Below are positions 10,919-22,906 of a stretch of 64,000 nt of DNA, one piece after another; within the stretch, counting starts at the first letter, position 1; each line of letters opens with the position of its first letter. The stretch is taken from the NCBI GenBank assembly GCA_963693315.1, contig OY856187.1, forward strand, positions 383,199,711-383,263,710, written 5' to 3'. Made by a program: the position numbers and the translations under genes. The notes under the pieces are model-generated. The model was not told the DNA's origin, made no database searches, and saw only the letters and a list, made by a program, of their open reading frames with translations. This DNA comes from Diogma glabrata (lineage: Eukaryota > Arthropoda > Insecta > Diptera > Cylindrotomidae).

Positions 10919-11350
10919 AATTTCATAGCTGCATATGTTTACTTTAAAATTTGTGAAAAACAAAAAAAAAAGCCTACTTTTTGAGATATGAGCTTTGAAT
11001 TAAACCAAGGTTTTACGCGCCGCCTAGCGGAAAAGAGAAAAGTCATTAATTTTAAACTTACTTATTTCAATTATTCAATTATTTTCCTTTCTACTTGCAA
11101 AAATATACTTAAGTCGGATGAAATTTGTGGCACCAATTCACAAAACATTGCCACCATTACCAAAAACTACGTGAAAAAGCCTCAAAATTCAACCGCGCAT
11201 AACTCCGATTCAGAGTACTCAAAAAATAAAAGCAGAAATGACTTTTTTCCTTTCGTCAATGCCAACAATATATCAAAATTTCAGATTTTTTAAAAATCAA
11301 AAATTTAAAAATCAACAAAAAAATGTACGTTTTCAAAATAATAGCCCCTA
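10919..11350. repeat. Dispersed repeat Y, copy 1
   Basis: Matches 63525-63930 in the same orientation, with shared words AATTTCATAG, GAGATATGAGCTTTGAA, CTCCGATTCAGAGTACTC and AAAAATGTACGTTTTC. A 101-codon frame at 10988-11293 is not kept in the other copy, which has stops in it, so the repeat is probably non-coding. Confidence 0.8.
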
Positions 11351-11562
11351 TATACAATTACAATTATTCAAAAACTAGAACCAATCAAGAACAAATTATC
11401 AACCTAAACAAATGTTGATGTTTTAAAGACTTTCCTAAAAATCTTTAATATACAATAGAATTATCTGGCTTTTGCGGAAATGCACTTTATGAAAAAACGA
11501 CAATAATTCTCAAAAAAACTGATATTTTCTATTTATTTCTACTACTGAAGCCGGGCATTCAC

Positions 11563-11648
11563 ATACAACAGAAACAGAATTTCATACAAATTTGACAGAA
11601 AAAATTCTGTCTCTGTAAAATTTGTATGGAATTCTGTTTCTGTTGTAT
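11563..11648. repeat. 86-bp palindrome (MITE-like hairpin)
   Basis: The left arm begins ATACAACAGAAACAGAAT and is repeated inverted at the right end, with a further inner inverted portion. It could form a long hairpin. No target-site duplication was recognised. Confidence 0.6.
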
Positions 11649-11685
11649 CTGGTTTCAAGCCTCATACAAGTTTCTTAATTCGTCA

Positions 11686-11906
11686 TAAGCTTTTGCAGCT
11701 TGGATGTGATGTACTCCCACACCTGCAATATTCTTCAGATCTGGCACCTTCTGATTATTAATTGTTCCAGTTTCCACAAATTATTTTGGACAGTAAAACC
11801 TTTTCTTCAACCTGGATCAGTTTCTTGATAGTAAAGATCAGAAGTTTTGTGAACGTCGAATCATGAGACTACCAGGAAAAGGGCAAATGCTATTACACCA
11901 GAGTTA
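11686..11906 (+). pseudogene. Mariner transposase, C-terminal relic
   Basis: The frame LLQLGCDVLPHLQYSSDLAP followed by SDY, a stop, then LFQF matches the conserved C-terminal mariner block that contains the last catalytic Asp. A further piece near 11850-11900 (RRIMRLPGKGQMLLHQ) matches the usual C-terminal LP-rich motif. Stops and drift show an old copy. Catalytic motifs 1 and 2 are not visible upstream. Confidence 0.65.
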
Positions 11907-11940
11907 TTAACCCATTCTGGACGAAGTTTATTACAATATA
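11907..11940 (-). repeat. Orphan LTR-end fragment of the gypsy family at 22271-34149
   Basis: Bases 11907-11935 are identical over 29 positions to the outermost end of both gypsy LTRs (22865-22893 and 34121-34149). The next five bases, ATATA, also match the host flank of the complete insertion at 34150-34154. No more of the LTR is present. Confidence 0.7.
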
Positions 11941-12351
11941 TAACTAATTGTGTACGGTGAAAGTTTAACGTATAAATTCAAGCTTATTCAGATGGAGTAA
12001 GTTACCGGCACACCATACACAAAAATGGTATAATTCTTCTTGTAAAAATATTTTTATAGCTTTGATCATATTTTTATGAGTACAAGCTTGATATTGATCT
12101 TTTATATAATTAATTATTAATCACATCTTTTATAAATTCATTAAACAATAATAATTCAAATACAAAACACTAATTCAACAACCATAATGCATAATATTAT
12201 GACTTTTTTTTTGAGTTTGCAGAGCATTCAAATATTGCAGAAAATATGTGTAACAACATATTTAACAGTATCAAGCTGGCATAGTATTGCTATATAAATT
12301 TTCAAATTGTCGACATAAATTAGTATCTTGCAGAAATTATTACCAGAAAAT
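11941..12351. other. AT-rich spacer, nothing recognised
   Basis: No ORF or repeat with a partner in this window was seen. Confidence 0.4.
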
Positions 12352-12893
12352 ATGGAGGGGCTGAAATCTCACAGCTCTGAGATATCAAGACTTCGGTCTG
12401 GGTTAAGGATTTGTATATAGTTTTCGGCAAAATACTTTTATGAGGACATGGTTTTTAGTTTTGGACAGCGATGTATATTAAACATAACTCTTTGTTAAAG
12501 TACAAGTATTTTTTATCTCTGTTTAAAAATTTATTACAAAACTAACACTAAACATCAATACGTTGCCGGAAAATTATAATCAAAATTCCAAAAACATTGT
12601 TAAATTAAATAAAATCAAACTTTTTCAAAATTCCAAAAACATTCCAAAAATTAAATATTTAAAATAAAATCGAATAAAATCAAATATTTAAATTTTTCCT
12701 AAACTCCAATAATGTTTCAAAAATTCTTACATATTAAAACTTTTTCCAAAATTCTAAAAATATTGCAAAAATTATTACAAAATCAAAAATACAAACTTTT
12801 TCAAAATTCCAAGATTATTTCAAAAACTATAACAAATTCAAAAATTTCCATGTCCAATTTCATTTTAAATTACATTAACGTCATAAAATTGGG
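12352..12893. repeat. Dispersed repeat X, copy 1, with internal minisatellite
   Basis: Matches 54958-55634 in the same orientation, beginning GAGGGGCTGAAATCTCAC. The second half is a degenerate minisatellite built from CTTTTTCAAAATTCC, ATTCCAAAAA and ATTACAAAATC words. Copy 2 has more minisatellite units. It ends exactly where the RTE 5' UTR begins. The 89-codon frame at 12712 is a by-product of the period. Confidence 0.85.
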
Positions 12894-13032
12894 TAGCGAA
12901 ATCCGAAATTCGACGTCCACGCTGTGCTGCCTGGTTAATGCTGACAGAATTAGGTTGGTGTACCGGAGACAAGCAGGGTAAAAACTGCTTAGTCAATCAT
13001 GGTGAATTGGCGCCTTAAAACCAATGCGACTC

Positions 13033-13112
13033 AAGCGTCTGTTCTCCATGTTAGGGGCGGCTTGAAGCGGGCGTCTGTCTTGGATCAAGCGGCTCGCTAT
13101 ATAAACGTGTCA
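13033..13112 (+). promoter_or_regulatory. RTE 5' UTR module with TATATAAA box (single unit)
   Basis: An approximately 80-bp module starting AGCGTCTGTTCTCC and ending CTATATAAACGTGT. The RTE copy at 53.2 kb has two such modules in tandem. A promoter role is inferred from the TATA motif and its place upstream of the ORF. Confidence 0.5.
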
Positions 13113-13292
13113 AAAGCTTGTTTCTGGTAACCTTAAGATGCAGAACGGACCCATTCACGACAATTTGGGTTGGGCCTAAGGTTAACACCCTAACCCCGGA
13201 AAAAAAAATTATTTGTTAAATTTGGAAATCAGAAAAGAAAAACAAACCCGGACAAAAAAAGAATTTTACCTGGACGTGAAAAAGGACCAGAC

Positions 13293-15887
13293 TACCGAAT
13301 CGGAACGTGGAACGTGCGCAGCCTGAGCGCTCCTGATGCTCTTATAAGTCTAGAAACAGAGGCTGAGAGGTATGGGATGGATATTATTGCTCTACAAGAA
13401 ATTAGACAGCCGATAATCGGAAAACAAGATTTGGATAGTCACTCTCTATACTGTAGTGGTCATCCTTCTCGAAGAGAATTTGGAACTGGCTTTCTTGTTG
13501 GTGCACGCATACAAGAAGCCGTGATGAAATTCATCCCGGTCAGTGAGAGGATTTGCTTTCTTTCCGCACCGATCGATTCATAAGCAGACATGGGTCTCAC
13601 CGAATGGAAACACTCGGAATCAAATTGATCACGTGCTAGTAACAGCACGTTTCTTTTCGAGTGTTCTGGATGTGCGATCCTTTAGAGGTGCATACATTGG
13701 AAGTGACCACTTTCTTGTATGTGCTAAAATAAGGTTCCACTTCCCAAACCCAAGCATTCCGAAATTCAATCAACGGAAACGATTTAACATCTCATCACTA
13801 AATAATGCAGAAACAGAAGAGAAATATCAAAACCATATTGCCGAAACATTAGAGAAATCAGAAACCATTAATGGAAACGTCGATAAGTCATGGTATTTGC
13901 TCAAAGATGCTGTTTTAAGCGCTGCTGAGGGAATACTTGGACGACCACAAAACCACTCCCAAAAGCCATGGATGGATCAAGCATGTATTGACGCTATTCA
14001 ATACAAAAGAGATTGCTATCTGAAATGTCTGCAAGGACGCAACACCAGGTCCACGAAGGAGAACTATAAACTGGCAAGACAAGCCGTTACAAAGTTATGT
14101 AGACGAACGAAGAGAGAATGGTGGAAGAGAAAATGTGAGGAGATTGAAAGCTTCAATAAGGAACATCAATCGCGTAACTTCTTTCAACAGGTTGAAACCT
14201 TAAAGAAGGGCCCTCAAACTAGATCGACTGCTATTCAAAACGAAGATGGGGAGCTACAAGTAGACGTTAAAAATATTTTAGACACTTGGGCCGCTTATTT
14301 TGAGAATCTTCTCAACTTAAGTGACCAGAAACAAGTCGGGCGACGAGCAAAGCTTATTCGTGCGTCAAAGGTACATGTAGACGAACCCACCAAAGAGGAA
14401 TTAAAATGCAATAAAGCACCTGGTATCGACGATATAACATCCGAAATGATTGTACATGGTGGTGAAACTCTATCCTTAAGATTGTTTGAACTTGTTCAAA
14501 TGATATGGAGGACTGAAGCCATGCCACAGGGCTGGAACACAGCTATGCTGATACCAATCCATAAAAAAGGTAATCGCCTACAATGTGCAAACTACAGAGG
14601 AATCGCTCTACTCTGCACAGCATATAAGATCTTTTCTTACATTTTGCTATCCAAAATCAATCCTTTTGCTGAACAACTGTTTGGAGAATATCAGTGTGGC
14701 TTTTGGCGGGGCCGAGATACCACCGATGCACTTTTCTCGATAAGGATGATTTTGGAAAAGTGCCGAGAGTTCAACATACCAGTGCACCAACTCTTCATTG
14801 ATTTCAGACAGGCCTACGACTCTCTCGAACGAGAGACTCTATGGTCTGCTCTGGTGTCAATGGGAATTCCTGGTAAACTGGTATCACTATGCAAAATGAC
14901 AGTACAGAACTCTCAATGCTGTGTACGAGTAGAGAACGAAATATCAAGGTTTTTAAAATCAACTCCGGGTTAAGACAAGGTGATGCTATCTCTCCTATAC
15001 TTTTTAATCTAGCCTTGGAATATGTGTGCCGTCAAAAGAAACTACCGACTAATAACAATATCTTGTCAATAAACTCAGTACAGATGATTGCTTACGCTGA
15101 TGATGTTGTCATCCTCGGCCGAAGTGAAGCTGTTATGAGTGAGACTTTCAAGTCGCTTGAGAGTGGTGCTAGGAAAATTGGTCTGCAAATTAACTACAAT
15201 AAAACCAAACATATGAATGTTTCAAGAGAGGCTGAGAAGAAAGATTTGATGTGCGGCGATGAACGAATTGAGGGAGTTGAATCTTTTAAATATTTGGGAT
15301 CAATGCTTGACTCAAACAACAGCATACTTACAGATATAAAAGCTCGAATCGCTGCAGGTAATCGAACTTTCTACTCAATCAAACCTCTCCTTGGATCACC
15401 GTATGTATCAACTAACACCAAGCTCAAGTTATACAAGACATTGATTAGACCGGTTGTGATGTATGGGTCACAAACGTGGACCCTTACACAAAATGACGAA
15501 TCGCATTTATCTGTATTTGAGCGTAAGATTCTACGTTACAGTTTTGGTCCACTTAAGACAGACGATGGAGAGTATAGAACCCGGTATAACTTTGAGATCA
15601 GAGACCTTCTTGAGGGTCCTGATATAAGAGGTTGTATCCGTTTTAACAGGATTGCTTGGTTTGGGCATGTTCTACGAGCCGATTCACAGTCTGGAATGAT
15701 TAGAAAAATGTACGTTAGTACCCCAGGGAGTGGTAGACCGCGAGGAAGACCACGACTACAATGGGAGACTGACGTAATAAACGACCTTAAAAAAATCGGC
15801 TGCCACGGTAACTATGTCGCTGTTGCGAATGACCGTGGTGAATATTCAAAGCTGATTAGCCTGGCAACGCTCCTACATGGAGCATGA
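13293..15887 (+). pseudogene. RTE ORF: endonuclease (deleted) and reverse transcriptase
   Basis: The frame starts with YRIGTWNVRSLSAPDAL and ALQEIRQP, the first endonuclease motifs. Near 13551 it jumps by deletion and frame change to the end of the endonuclease (NQIDHVLVTARF, SDHFLV), so the catalytic GDFN region is missing. RT follows: NKAPGIDDITSEM, IPIHKKGNRL, YRGIALL, QCGFWRGRDTTDALF, FIDFRQAYDS. A second frameshift lies near 14965. Then LRQGDAISPILFNLALE and the catalytic YADD at 15093-15104, and a C-terminal stretch with WFGHVLRAD, GRPRGRPRLQW and a final WETDVINDL segment, ending at TGA 15885-15887. Such ORFs are often misannotated as craniofacial development protein 2-like. Confidence 0.9.
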
Positions 15888-15914
15888 ACGCCTTAAAAAA
15901 AAAAAAAAAAAAAG

Positions 15915-16956
15915 ATTTTATCACTCAATTCACGACTGATATTCGCCACATCTTATGGAATTCATATAATGTTGTTTGCCAACACTCTTCCTCGTGTTGA
16001 GCAAATATCACTTACAGAGAATATTCCCTACGACGAAATCGATGACGCCCAGTTCAATAACCTCGAACAAAAGGAATTAGTGGAGACTAGTTCCCCACTT
16101 AAATTTCATTGCTTGGGCAATCTTCTAAAACTCTGGTATGGAATACTCTCGGAGATCACAGTTGAAACTGTAGGATCAGCTCTTTACTCCAATTGGATTG
16201 CTCGTTTCGGAATATCTCTAGTAATCGTTAAATGTAACGCTTTTATAGAACGTTGGCACCAAACTTTTAAATCCGTGATAATTTTCTACTTCTAAACGAA
16301 CTGGACTCCAATATTACTCGGTTTACGAACCAGTTTCCGTGAAGACTTCCAATCTTCATCAGCTAAGCTCGTCTATGGTACTAACAGACGTCTTCCAAAA
16401 GAACTTCAGCCAAAATTCTAACCCACTCCTCAATCTGATTTTGTTACACAATTGAAACCATACTTCAACCACTTTCGTCCCGCTTTTGCGTCAAGCCACA
16501 CTTCTCCTAATGTTTTCATCTTCAAAAATCTCAAGTCTTGTTCGCGTGACTTTTTACGTACGGACTTAAAAAATTTTGTTAATGACCGTAAAAGTCAACA
16601 CGTTCGAGTTTCCATCGACTGATTGAAACCTTGCTTTAGGGAACAATTTGAGGATGATTTTACTTAAAACTGACCTATCTTGAGTACTGATCTAAGTCGC
16701 ACAGACGAAACTTTGTCTTCTGTAGATATTGTCGATTCTACTTCTTCGGACACATTCCAGTCTTCTCCTTCAACCGCCGCAAAAATGAGGTAACGCGACG
16801 CTAAAACAGTTGTATCAGCTAAAAGTGTAAGATTTGAACCCATTCCACAACAACATATATTCTATCCTGCATTCACGATTATGTGAGCAGGTAAGGTAGA
16901 ACCCCTAGTATCCCAACTCGCTTCCTTCGTGCTCTTCGATGATACTAGAGGGGGCG
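15915..16956 (+). pseudogene. Ty3/gypsy pol relic (RNase H end to integrase C-terminus)
   Basis: Fragments in shifting frames: DFITQFTTDIRHI (end of RNase H), ANTLPRVEQISL followed by YDEIDDAQ (connection to integrase), WIARFGISLVI (core), FIERWHQTFKS, ELQPKF after KLVYGTNRRLPK, FIFKNLKSCSRDFLRTD and VRVSID near the end. Internal deletions removed the integrase His/Cys domain and most of the catalytic core. Its left edge is the A-tail of the RTE element. A purine-rich tract at 16946-16956 (TAGAGGGGGCG) immediately precedes the LTR and fits a polypurine tract. Confidence 0.75.
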
Positions 16957-19900
16957 TGTTGTGGCGAACATTGTTTTAATAAATTTTTGACATTTTGCTG
17001 GTAACGCCTAGGTAATAAGTCCGTTAATATTAAAATAAAAGAGTTTCAAGAAATGTCAGATTGAAAAATTCTTTCATGAATAATTGTTAGCAATCCACGC
17101 CAATTACTAAAAACATTTTTTTATGTTCTAATATTGTTTTATTTCCACCGTACCTTCGAATTGAAAAAATTCAAATTATTATTGCCTTATTTACTTGAGT
17201 TGAATTGCTTATCTCCAAAATGTATATTTCCATAATGTTGTAACTTGTCATGTTGTATATTAGAAATATTCTCATCGTATGAATTCACACATGTGTGCGA
17301 TTTTGCAATTCATTAAGAAAACTAGTGTATATATTAGGGTGGCCCTTAGATTACACTAGAATTTTTTTTTTCATTGTACAGTTTGCGGCACCCTCCCATT
17401 TCGTGTGAATACTCATAAAAATATTATGTACAAAATCTGATATCAATCGGTCAATTCTAAGACGTGCCTTCGACCACTTAAAGTTGAGAAATTTTGTTCT
17501 GGACCCTAAAAAAAAATTTTTTTTTTTTGTGCGACACCCTCTCATTTCGTTTCAATACCCATAAAAAAATTATGTGTAAAAATTGAAATCAATCGTTCAA
17601 CTCTAAGGGGTGCCCCCGGCCACTTAAGGTTGAGAGGTTTGGTTGTGGCCATTACAAAGAAATATTTAAATTTTTGTACGACACCCTGCACTTTGGTGTC
17701 AATACCCATAAAAATATTATGTGTAAAATTTGAAATCAATAGGTCAACTCTAAGGGGTGTTCCCGGCCACTTGGAGTTGAGAGGTTTTGTTGTGGCCATT
17801 ATAAAGAAAAATTTAAATATTTTGTACCACACCCTCCGATTTGGTGTCGATACCCATAAAAATTCCATGTGTAAAATTTGAAATCCATCGGTCAACTCTA
17901 AGGGGTTCCCCCGGCCACTTAAAGTTGCAAGGTTTGGTTGTGGCTATTACAAAGAAATATTTAAATTTTTTGTACGACACCCTTCCATTTGGTGTCGATA
18001 CCCATAAAAATATTATTTGTAAAATTTGAAATCAATCGGTCAACTCTAAGGGGTGCCTCCGGCCACTTAAAGTTGAGGGGTTTTGTTGTGGCCATTATAA
18101 AGAAAAATTTAAATTTTTTGTACGACACCCTCCCATTTCATGTCAATACCCGTAAAAATATTATGTGCAAAATTTGAAATCAATCGGTCAATTCTAAGAC
18201 GTGCCTCCGGCCACTTAAAGTTGAGAAATTTTGTTCTGGACCTTAAAAAAAAATTTTTTATTTTTTGTACGACACCTTCCCATTTCATGTCAATATGGGT
18301 ATTGAAAAAATCATGTGTAAAATTTGAAATCAATCGTTCAACTCTAAGGGGTGCTCCCGGCCACTTAAACTTGAAAAGTTTTGTTCTGGCTATTACAAAG
18401 AAAAATTCAATTTTTTTGTACGGCACCCTTCCATTACGTGTGACTACCCGAAAAATGTTATTTGCAAAATTTGAAATCAATCGGTCATTTTTAAGGCGTG
18501 CCCTCGCCACTTAGAGTTGAGAGGTTTTGTTCTGGCCATTACAAAGAAAAATTTAAATTTTTTGTACGACACTCTCCCATTTCATGTCAATACCCGTAAA
18601 AATATTATGTGCCAAATTTGAAAACAATCGGTTAATTCTAAGATGTGCCTCCGGCCACTTAAAGTTGAGAAATTTTGTTCTGGACCTTAAAAAAAAATTT
18701 TTAATTTTTTGCGCGACATCCTCCCATTTCATGTCAATACCCATAAAAAAATTATGTGTAAAATTTGAATTCAATCGTTCAACTCTAAGGCGTGCCCCCG
18801 GCCACTTAAGGTTGAAAGGTTTTGTTCTGGCCATTACAAAGAAAAATTTAATTTTTTGTACGACACCCCCATATTGCATGTGAATACCCTTGAAAATGTT
18901 ATTTGCAAAATTTGAAATCAATCGTTCAACTCTAAGGCGTGCCCCCAGCCACTTAAACTTGAAAGTTTTGGTTCTGGCCATTAAGTGGCTGGAGGCACGT
19001 CTTAGAATTGACCGATTGATTTCAAATTTTGCACATAATATTTTCACGGGTATTGACATGAAATGGGAGGGTGTCGTACAAAAAATTTAAATTTTTCTTT
19101 ATAATGGCCACAACTAAACCCCTCAACTTTAAGTGGCCGGTGGCACCCCTTAGAGTTGACCGATTGATTTCAAATTTTACAAATAATATTTTTATGGGTA
19201 TCGACACCAAATGGAAGGGTGTCGTATAAAAAATTCAAATTTTTCTGTATTGACCACAACCAAACCTCTCAACTTTAAGTGGCCTGGGGCACCCCTTAGA
19301 GTTGACCGATGGATTTCTAATTTTAAAGATAATATTTTTATGGGTATCGACATCAAATTGGAGGGTGTCGTACAAAAAATTTAAATTTTTCTTTATAATG
19401 GCCACAACAAAACCCCTCAACTTTAAGGTGCCGGAGGCACCCCTTTGAGTTGACTGATTGATTTCAAATTTTACAAATAATATTTTTATGGGTATCGACA
19501 TCAAATGGAAGGGTGTAGTACAAAAAATTAAAATTTTCTTTGTAATAGCCACAACCAAACCTTTCAACTTTAAGTGGCCGGGAGAACCCCTTAGAGTTGA
19601 CCGATGGATTTCAAATTTTACACATAGAATTTTTATGGGTATCGACACCAAATCGGAGGGTGTAGTACAAAAAATTTAAATTTTTCTTTATAATGGGCAC
19701 AAGTAAACCTTTCAACTCCAAGTGGCCGGGGGCACCCCTTAGAGTTGACCGATTGATTTCAAATTTTACAAATAATATTTTTATGGGTATCGACACCAAA
19801 CGGGAGGGTGCCGTACAAAAAATTTAAATTTTTCTTTGTAATGGCCACAACCAAACCTCTTAACTTTAAGTGGCCGGGGGCACCCCTTAGAGTTGAACGA

Positions 19901-20199
19901 TTGATTTCAATTTTTACACATAATTTTTTTATGGGTATTGACACGAAATGAGAGGGTGTCGCACAAAAAAAAAAAAAATTTTTTTAGGGTCCAGAACAAA
20001 ATTTCTCAACTTTAAGTGGTCGGAGGCACGTCTTAGAATTGACCGATTGATATCAGATTTTGCAAATAATATTTTTATGGGTATTCACACGAAATGGGAG
20101 GGTGCCGTACAAAATATAAAAATTTTTGTTTTTAAGGGCCACCCTAGTATATATATTACTGTAATACTCAAATGTAAACCTTAAAGTATAACACCAACA
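16957..20199 (+). repeat. Candidate 3' LTR of that gypsy relic, interrupted by the hAT-like element
   Basis: TGTTG at 16957 follows the polypurine tract. After removing the inserted element and one TSD copy, the sequence ends at CAACA near 20195-20199, giving an LTR of about 420 bp with TG..CA ends. The right boundary is a guess because no 5' LTR copy is in the window. Confidence 0.4.
17335..20146. mobile_element. hAT-like foldback element with satellite-built inverted arms
   Basis: The ends are TAGGGTGGCCCTTA at 17335 and its inverted form ending at 20146. GTATATAT is duplicated at 17327-17334 and 20147-20154. An 8-bp TSD and a TAGGG start fit the hAT superfamily. The interior is a tandem repeat of about 148 bp (words CCCATTTNGTGTC, TTGAAATCAATCGGTCAA, GGCCACTTAAAGTTGAGA): about 11 units run forward to 18953 and about 8 units run inverted from 18983, meeting at a spacer of about 30 bp. 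No transposase is encoded; the open frames of 60-168 codons are read-through of the satellite on both strands. Confidence 0.85.
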
Positions 20200-22266
20200 A
20201 CAACCCAAAACACACAGACCATAAACAAAGATTGTTTGAATTTTACATTAACAATAAAAAGTACAAAAGCAAAATAGCAATGTCTAATCAAAAATGAAAT
20301 TTCATCTTCTGTTAAAAAAAAAATAAAATTAAAATAGAAATCTTATTAATTTCAATAATAACAAAAACTCAAACATAAAGCAAAGAATTGTTAAAAGGAA
20401 AATAAAAATGATATAATGCTTAAAGTCATAAAACTCCCATTGGTAATTTTAAATGTTAAATTCCTACTTCCTACCTTATTCTATTTTTTTTGATGAATTA
20501 ATCACAAAAAGAAAATGCCAAGACTTTAATTATTTATGTAGAAAAGGATTAAATGTTTTTTTTTAAGAAAATTGTTTATGAAGACGAATAACTTTTGTTT
20601 AAGAATTCTGTTTTTCTCAGCAATTTTGAAGAATAATATCATTTTTTTTAGTTTTATGTTGTCACTCTATTAAGGATATTGTTCCTGGGGAATTAAGACG
20701 AAACGAATAGAGAGAAATAAAATTTAGTTTTTTATGTTTAAAAGTTTAGACAAGATTTCGGTCATCAGTTGTCAAAATATTGCATTTTAATTCTATGAAT
20801 GGGAAATAAAATGCAAATATCTTTACAAATTTATCCGGAAATATAAAAGACTCACCCCTTTCATGGATATTTATTGTATTACGATTTCATCCACTTTTAA
20901 CTGAACCTCAATAACATTAATTATCGTAAAATGCCATTAAATAGTAAACAGAACAGGATGCCAATTAAATAAAATTGTAAAAGGGATGATAAGGAAGGAA
21001 GTTGTTGGAAAAAGGAAATAAAGTAAAATAAATTAGTAATAAATAGAATCTCGATTAATATAAACTTTGAAAAAGGTTTAATTCTATTTAGTAATTAATC
21101 GGCCGACTTTTATTTAATTTTTAAAATATTCTCGAGAAAGTGTTAACTGAACGATTAAAAACTAATCGATTATTTGGCTATTAAATTTTTATAGCGTTTT
21201 GAAGTTAAGCGCAGGTGCTTTTAAAGTTATTGATGGTTTTAGTTCAAAGATTAGTGAAAACTGTTTTGATTACAATTACGATTTGTTGTGACTTTTATGC
21301 CTTATGAGTTTGTCGCCTGTGTTATTTCTATGGTGAGGCTTTCTAGCAAATTATAAAAGAAACAATTTTTTTCAAGGTTTGGTATGTCTGAATACTATGT
21401 CTTGGGCTCGGAGAACATGTACAAACTTACTCAACATAATGAAGCCAACGGTAGCACTCCAAATCTTAGTTTTGAAATATTCTTTGATGCTATCACACTA
21501 TCGCTTGCTCGAAGAAACTAGCCTTCATATTACAATTACTCTATATTCCAGCTTTAATCATTGGAAAATATGTTGCGTCACACGAGCAAGGAATACTGTA
21601 ACGACCGGCCTTGTTTTGATTTTTGCTTTGTATTAAGAGTCCAAATCATCTAACTAGTTCTAGGATATAGATCATTTGAGTCTTACATATCAATATGAAA
21701 ATCAAAAAACGAAAACATTCAAAGAAACTTAGTAAATAAATTTATTATTTTATTCTACCTACCTCAACAATACAAATCAAATGAGTTTGCAATTGTTGAA
21801 GATTTATTGAATGCAAATTAAAATTTTTTGATTTTCATATTAGTGTGGTATTTGGTAAAGAGAGGATGATTATATTATTTTTCCTGTTTTTTGCTTCATC
21901 TCATACAACTAAAACTGTATTTTGAGATCATGTGATAGAAATGTTGAGAAATAATTGAACATAAGGATGTTTAAAGTATATTTCAAGAGAAACAGATGTA
22001 GAAATTCTCGCTAATAAAACGTAGATCAATCGGTTTTTTTTTCTTTATTTTTTCGCAAATAAGGACGCAAATAAGGGTTTCAATAATTTTATATATAATA
22101 TTTTTTGTCAAATTTAATAAATTACAATGTGTTCCTTTTTTGATAAATACATTATAACAAATAACTAACAATAACAAAAGTTATAAAATAATAACAAATA
22201 CGTGTATTTTAATATAATTTAGTTGTGCTTAGTTTGAGTTATTAATATAATAAGTTTGAGTTATTA
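20200..22266. other. About 2 kb of AT-rich sequence, mostly unrecognised
   Basis: No transposon motif was recognised. A short open segment at about 21376-21523 could be an exon remnant; it is preceded by TTTTTTTCAAG, a possible acceptor, and reads MSEYYVLGSENMYKL before a stop. No partner exon was found. The gypsy target copy ATAT lies at 22267-22270. Confidence 0.4.
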
Positions 22267-22270
22267 ATAT

Positions 22271-22893
22271 TGTAACGACTCTTCGTTGGTTCTTTTAGAT
22301 TATTGAGCAAATACGACAGTAAAAAGACAGATCTTTAGTTAACAAAATCCCAAACTTTATTTATCAACCAGTTACAGCAACTTCCGATTTTAATTACATT
22401 AAATTCCAGGATCTCCAATTTATGCACGATGAACTTCACTGCTTTTCCACAATTTGAATCAATAATACTCGGAATCGTAAAATCTGTATTTACTATTCCA
22501 CTAAGTTCAAATTCTTTTACTATTAGTACCCAGGCTCAAGTACCACCGATTATTCCTTATACTTTCGAATATTTGTAAAACACTTTTAATTGCAAAATTA
22601 AAACTGACTTTCTGATATTTTTGTTCGCTTATTTATATCGAAAAATAAATAAATCGAAACTTCTATAATCCACTAGAAATCAATACTACGTAGTCCGTAC
22701 ATCTTGAATAGGCCACACCTGTTTTCATTCATACTTGCATTTGTATTAGCGAACTCAAATTTAATTTATGCAAAATGTATTTGTTAAAGGGAGTTAACTT
22801 TTGATTGCTATAGAATGTAGAATCAATTAGGCGGAACGTATTGGTTATTTATGATTAAATTAAATTAACCCATTCTGGACGAAGTTTATTACA
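22271..22893 (-). repeat. 3' LTR of the chimeric gypsy element (623 bp)
   Basis: Minus-strand TGTAATAAAC at 22893 to GTCGTTACA at 22271, with TGTAA/TTACA terminal inverted repeats. It is nearly the same as the LTR at 33680-34149 but about 150 bp longer: the 5' LTR lacks a segment corresponding to about 22644-22797. Confidence 0.9.
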
Positions 22894-22906
22894 CTGCCCT
22901 CCATTT
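22894..22906 (-). other. Polypurine tract
   Basis: Minus strand AAATGGAGGGCAG directly abuts the 3' LTR and is the expected plus-strand primer. It belongs to the downstream pol copy; the upstream pol copy is truncated before this point at 29031. Confidence 0.75.

Larger units (their letters stand above)
12894..15914 (+). mobile_element. RTE-type non-LTR retrotransposon, nearly full length
   Basis: The 5' end is shared with the second RTE copy at 53066, marking a common start (word GGTAGCGAAA). Order: 5' UTR of about 400 bp with a TATA motif, apurinic-type endonuclease, reverse transcriptase, C-terminal region, then an A-tail at 15896-15914. The endonuclease is deleted internally and the ORF is frameshifted, so the copy is dead. 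Confidence 0.85.

Noticed and set aside
10988..11293. 101-codon ORF in repeat Y
   Set aside because: The copy at 63.6 kb has stops in the same frame, so the frame is not conserved.
12712..12981. 89-codon ORF in repeat X
   Set aside because: Built from the AT-rich minisatellite and running into the RTE 5' UTR; not conserved in copy 2.
17335..20146. CRISPR-like regular spacing
   Set aside because: The repeats are directly adjacent with no unique spacers, in a eukaryotic transposon context; no cas genes.
17351..20184. About 18 ORFs of 60-168 codons with similar peptides on both strands
   Set aside because: They are read-through of the 148-bp inverted satellite in the hAT-like element; similarity follows from the repeat, not from a protein family.
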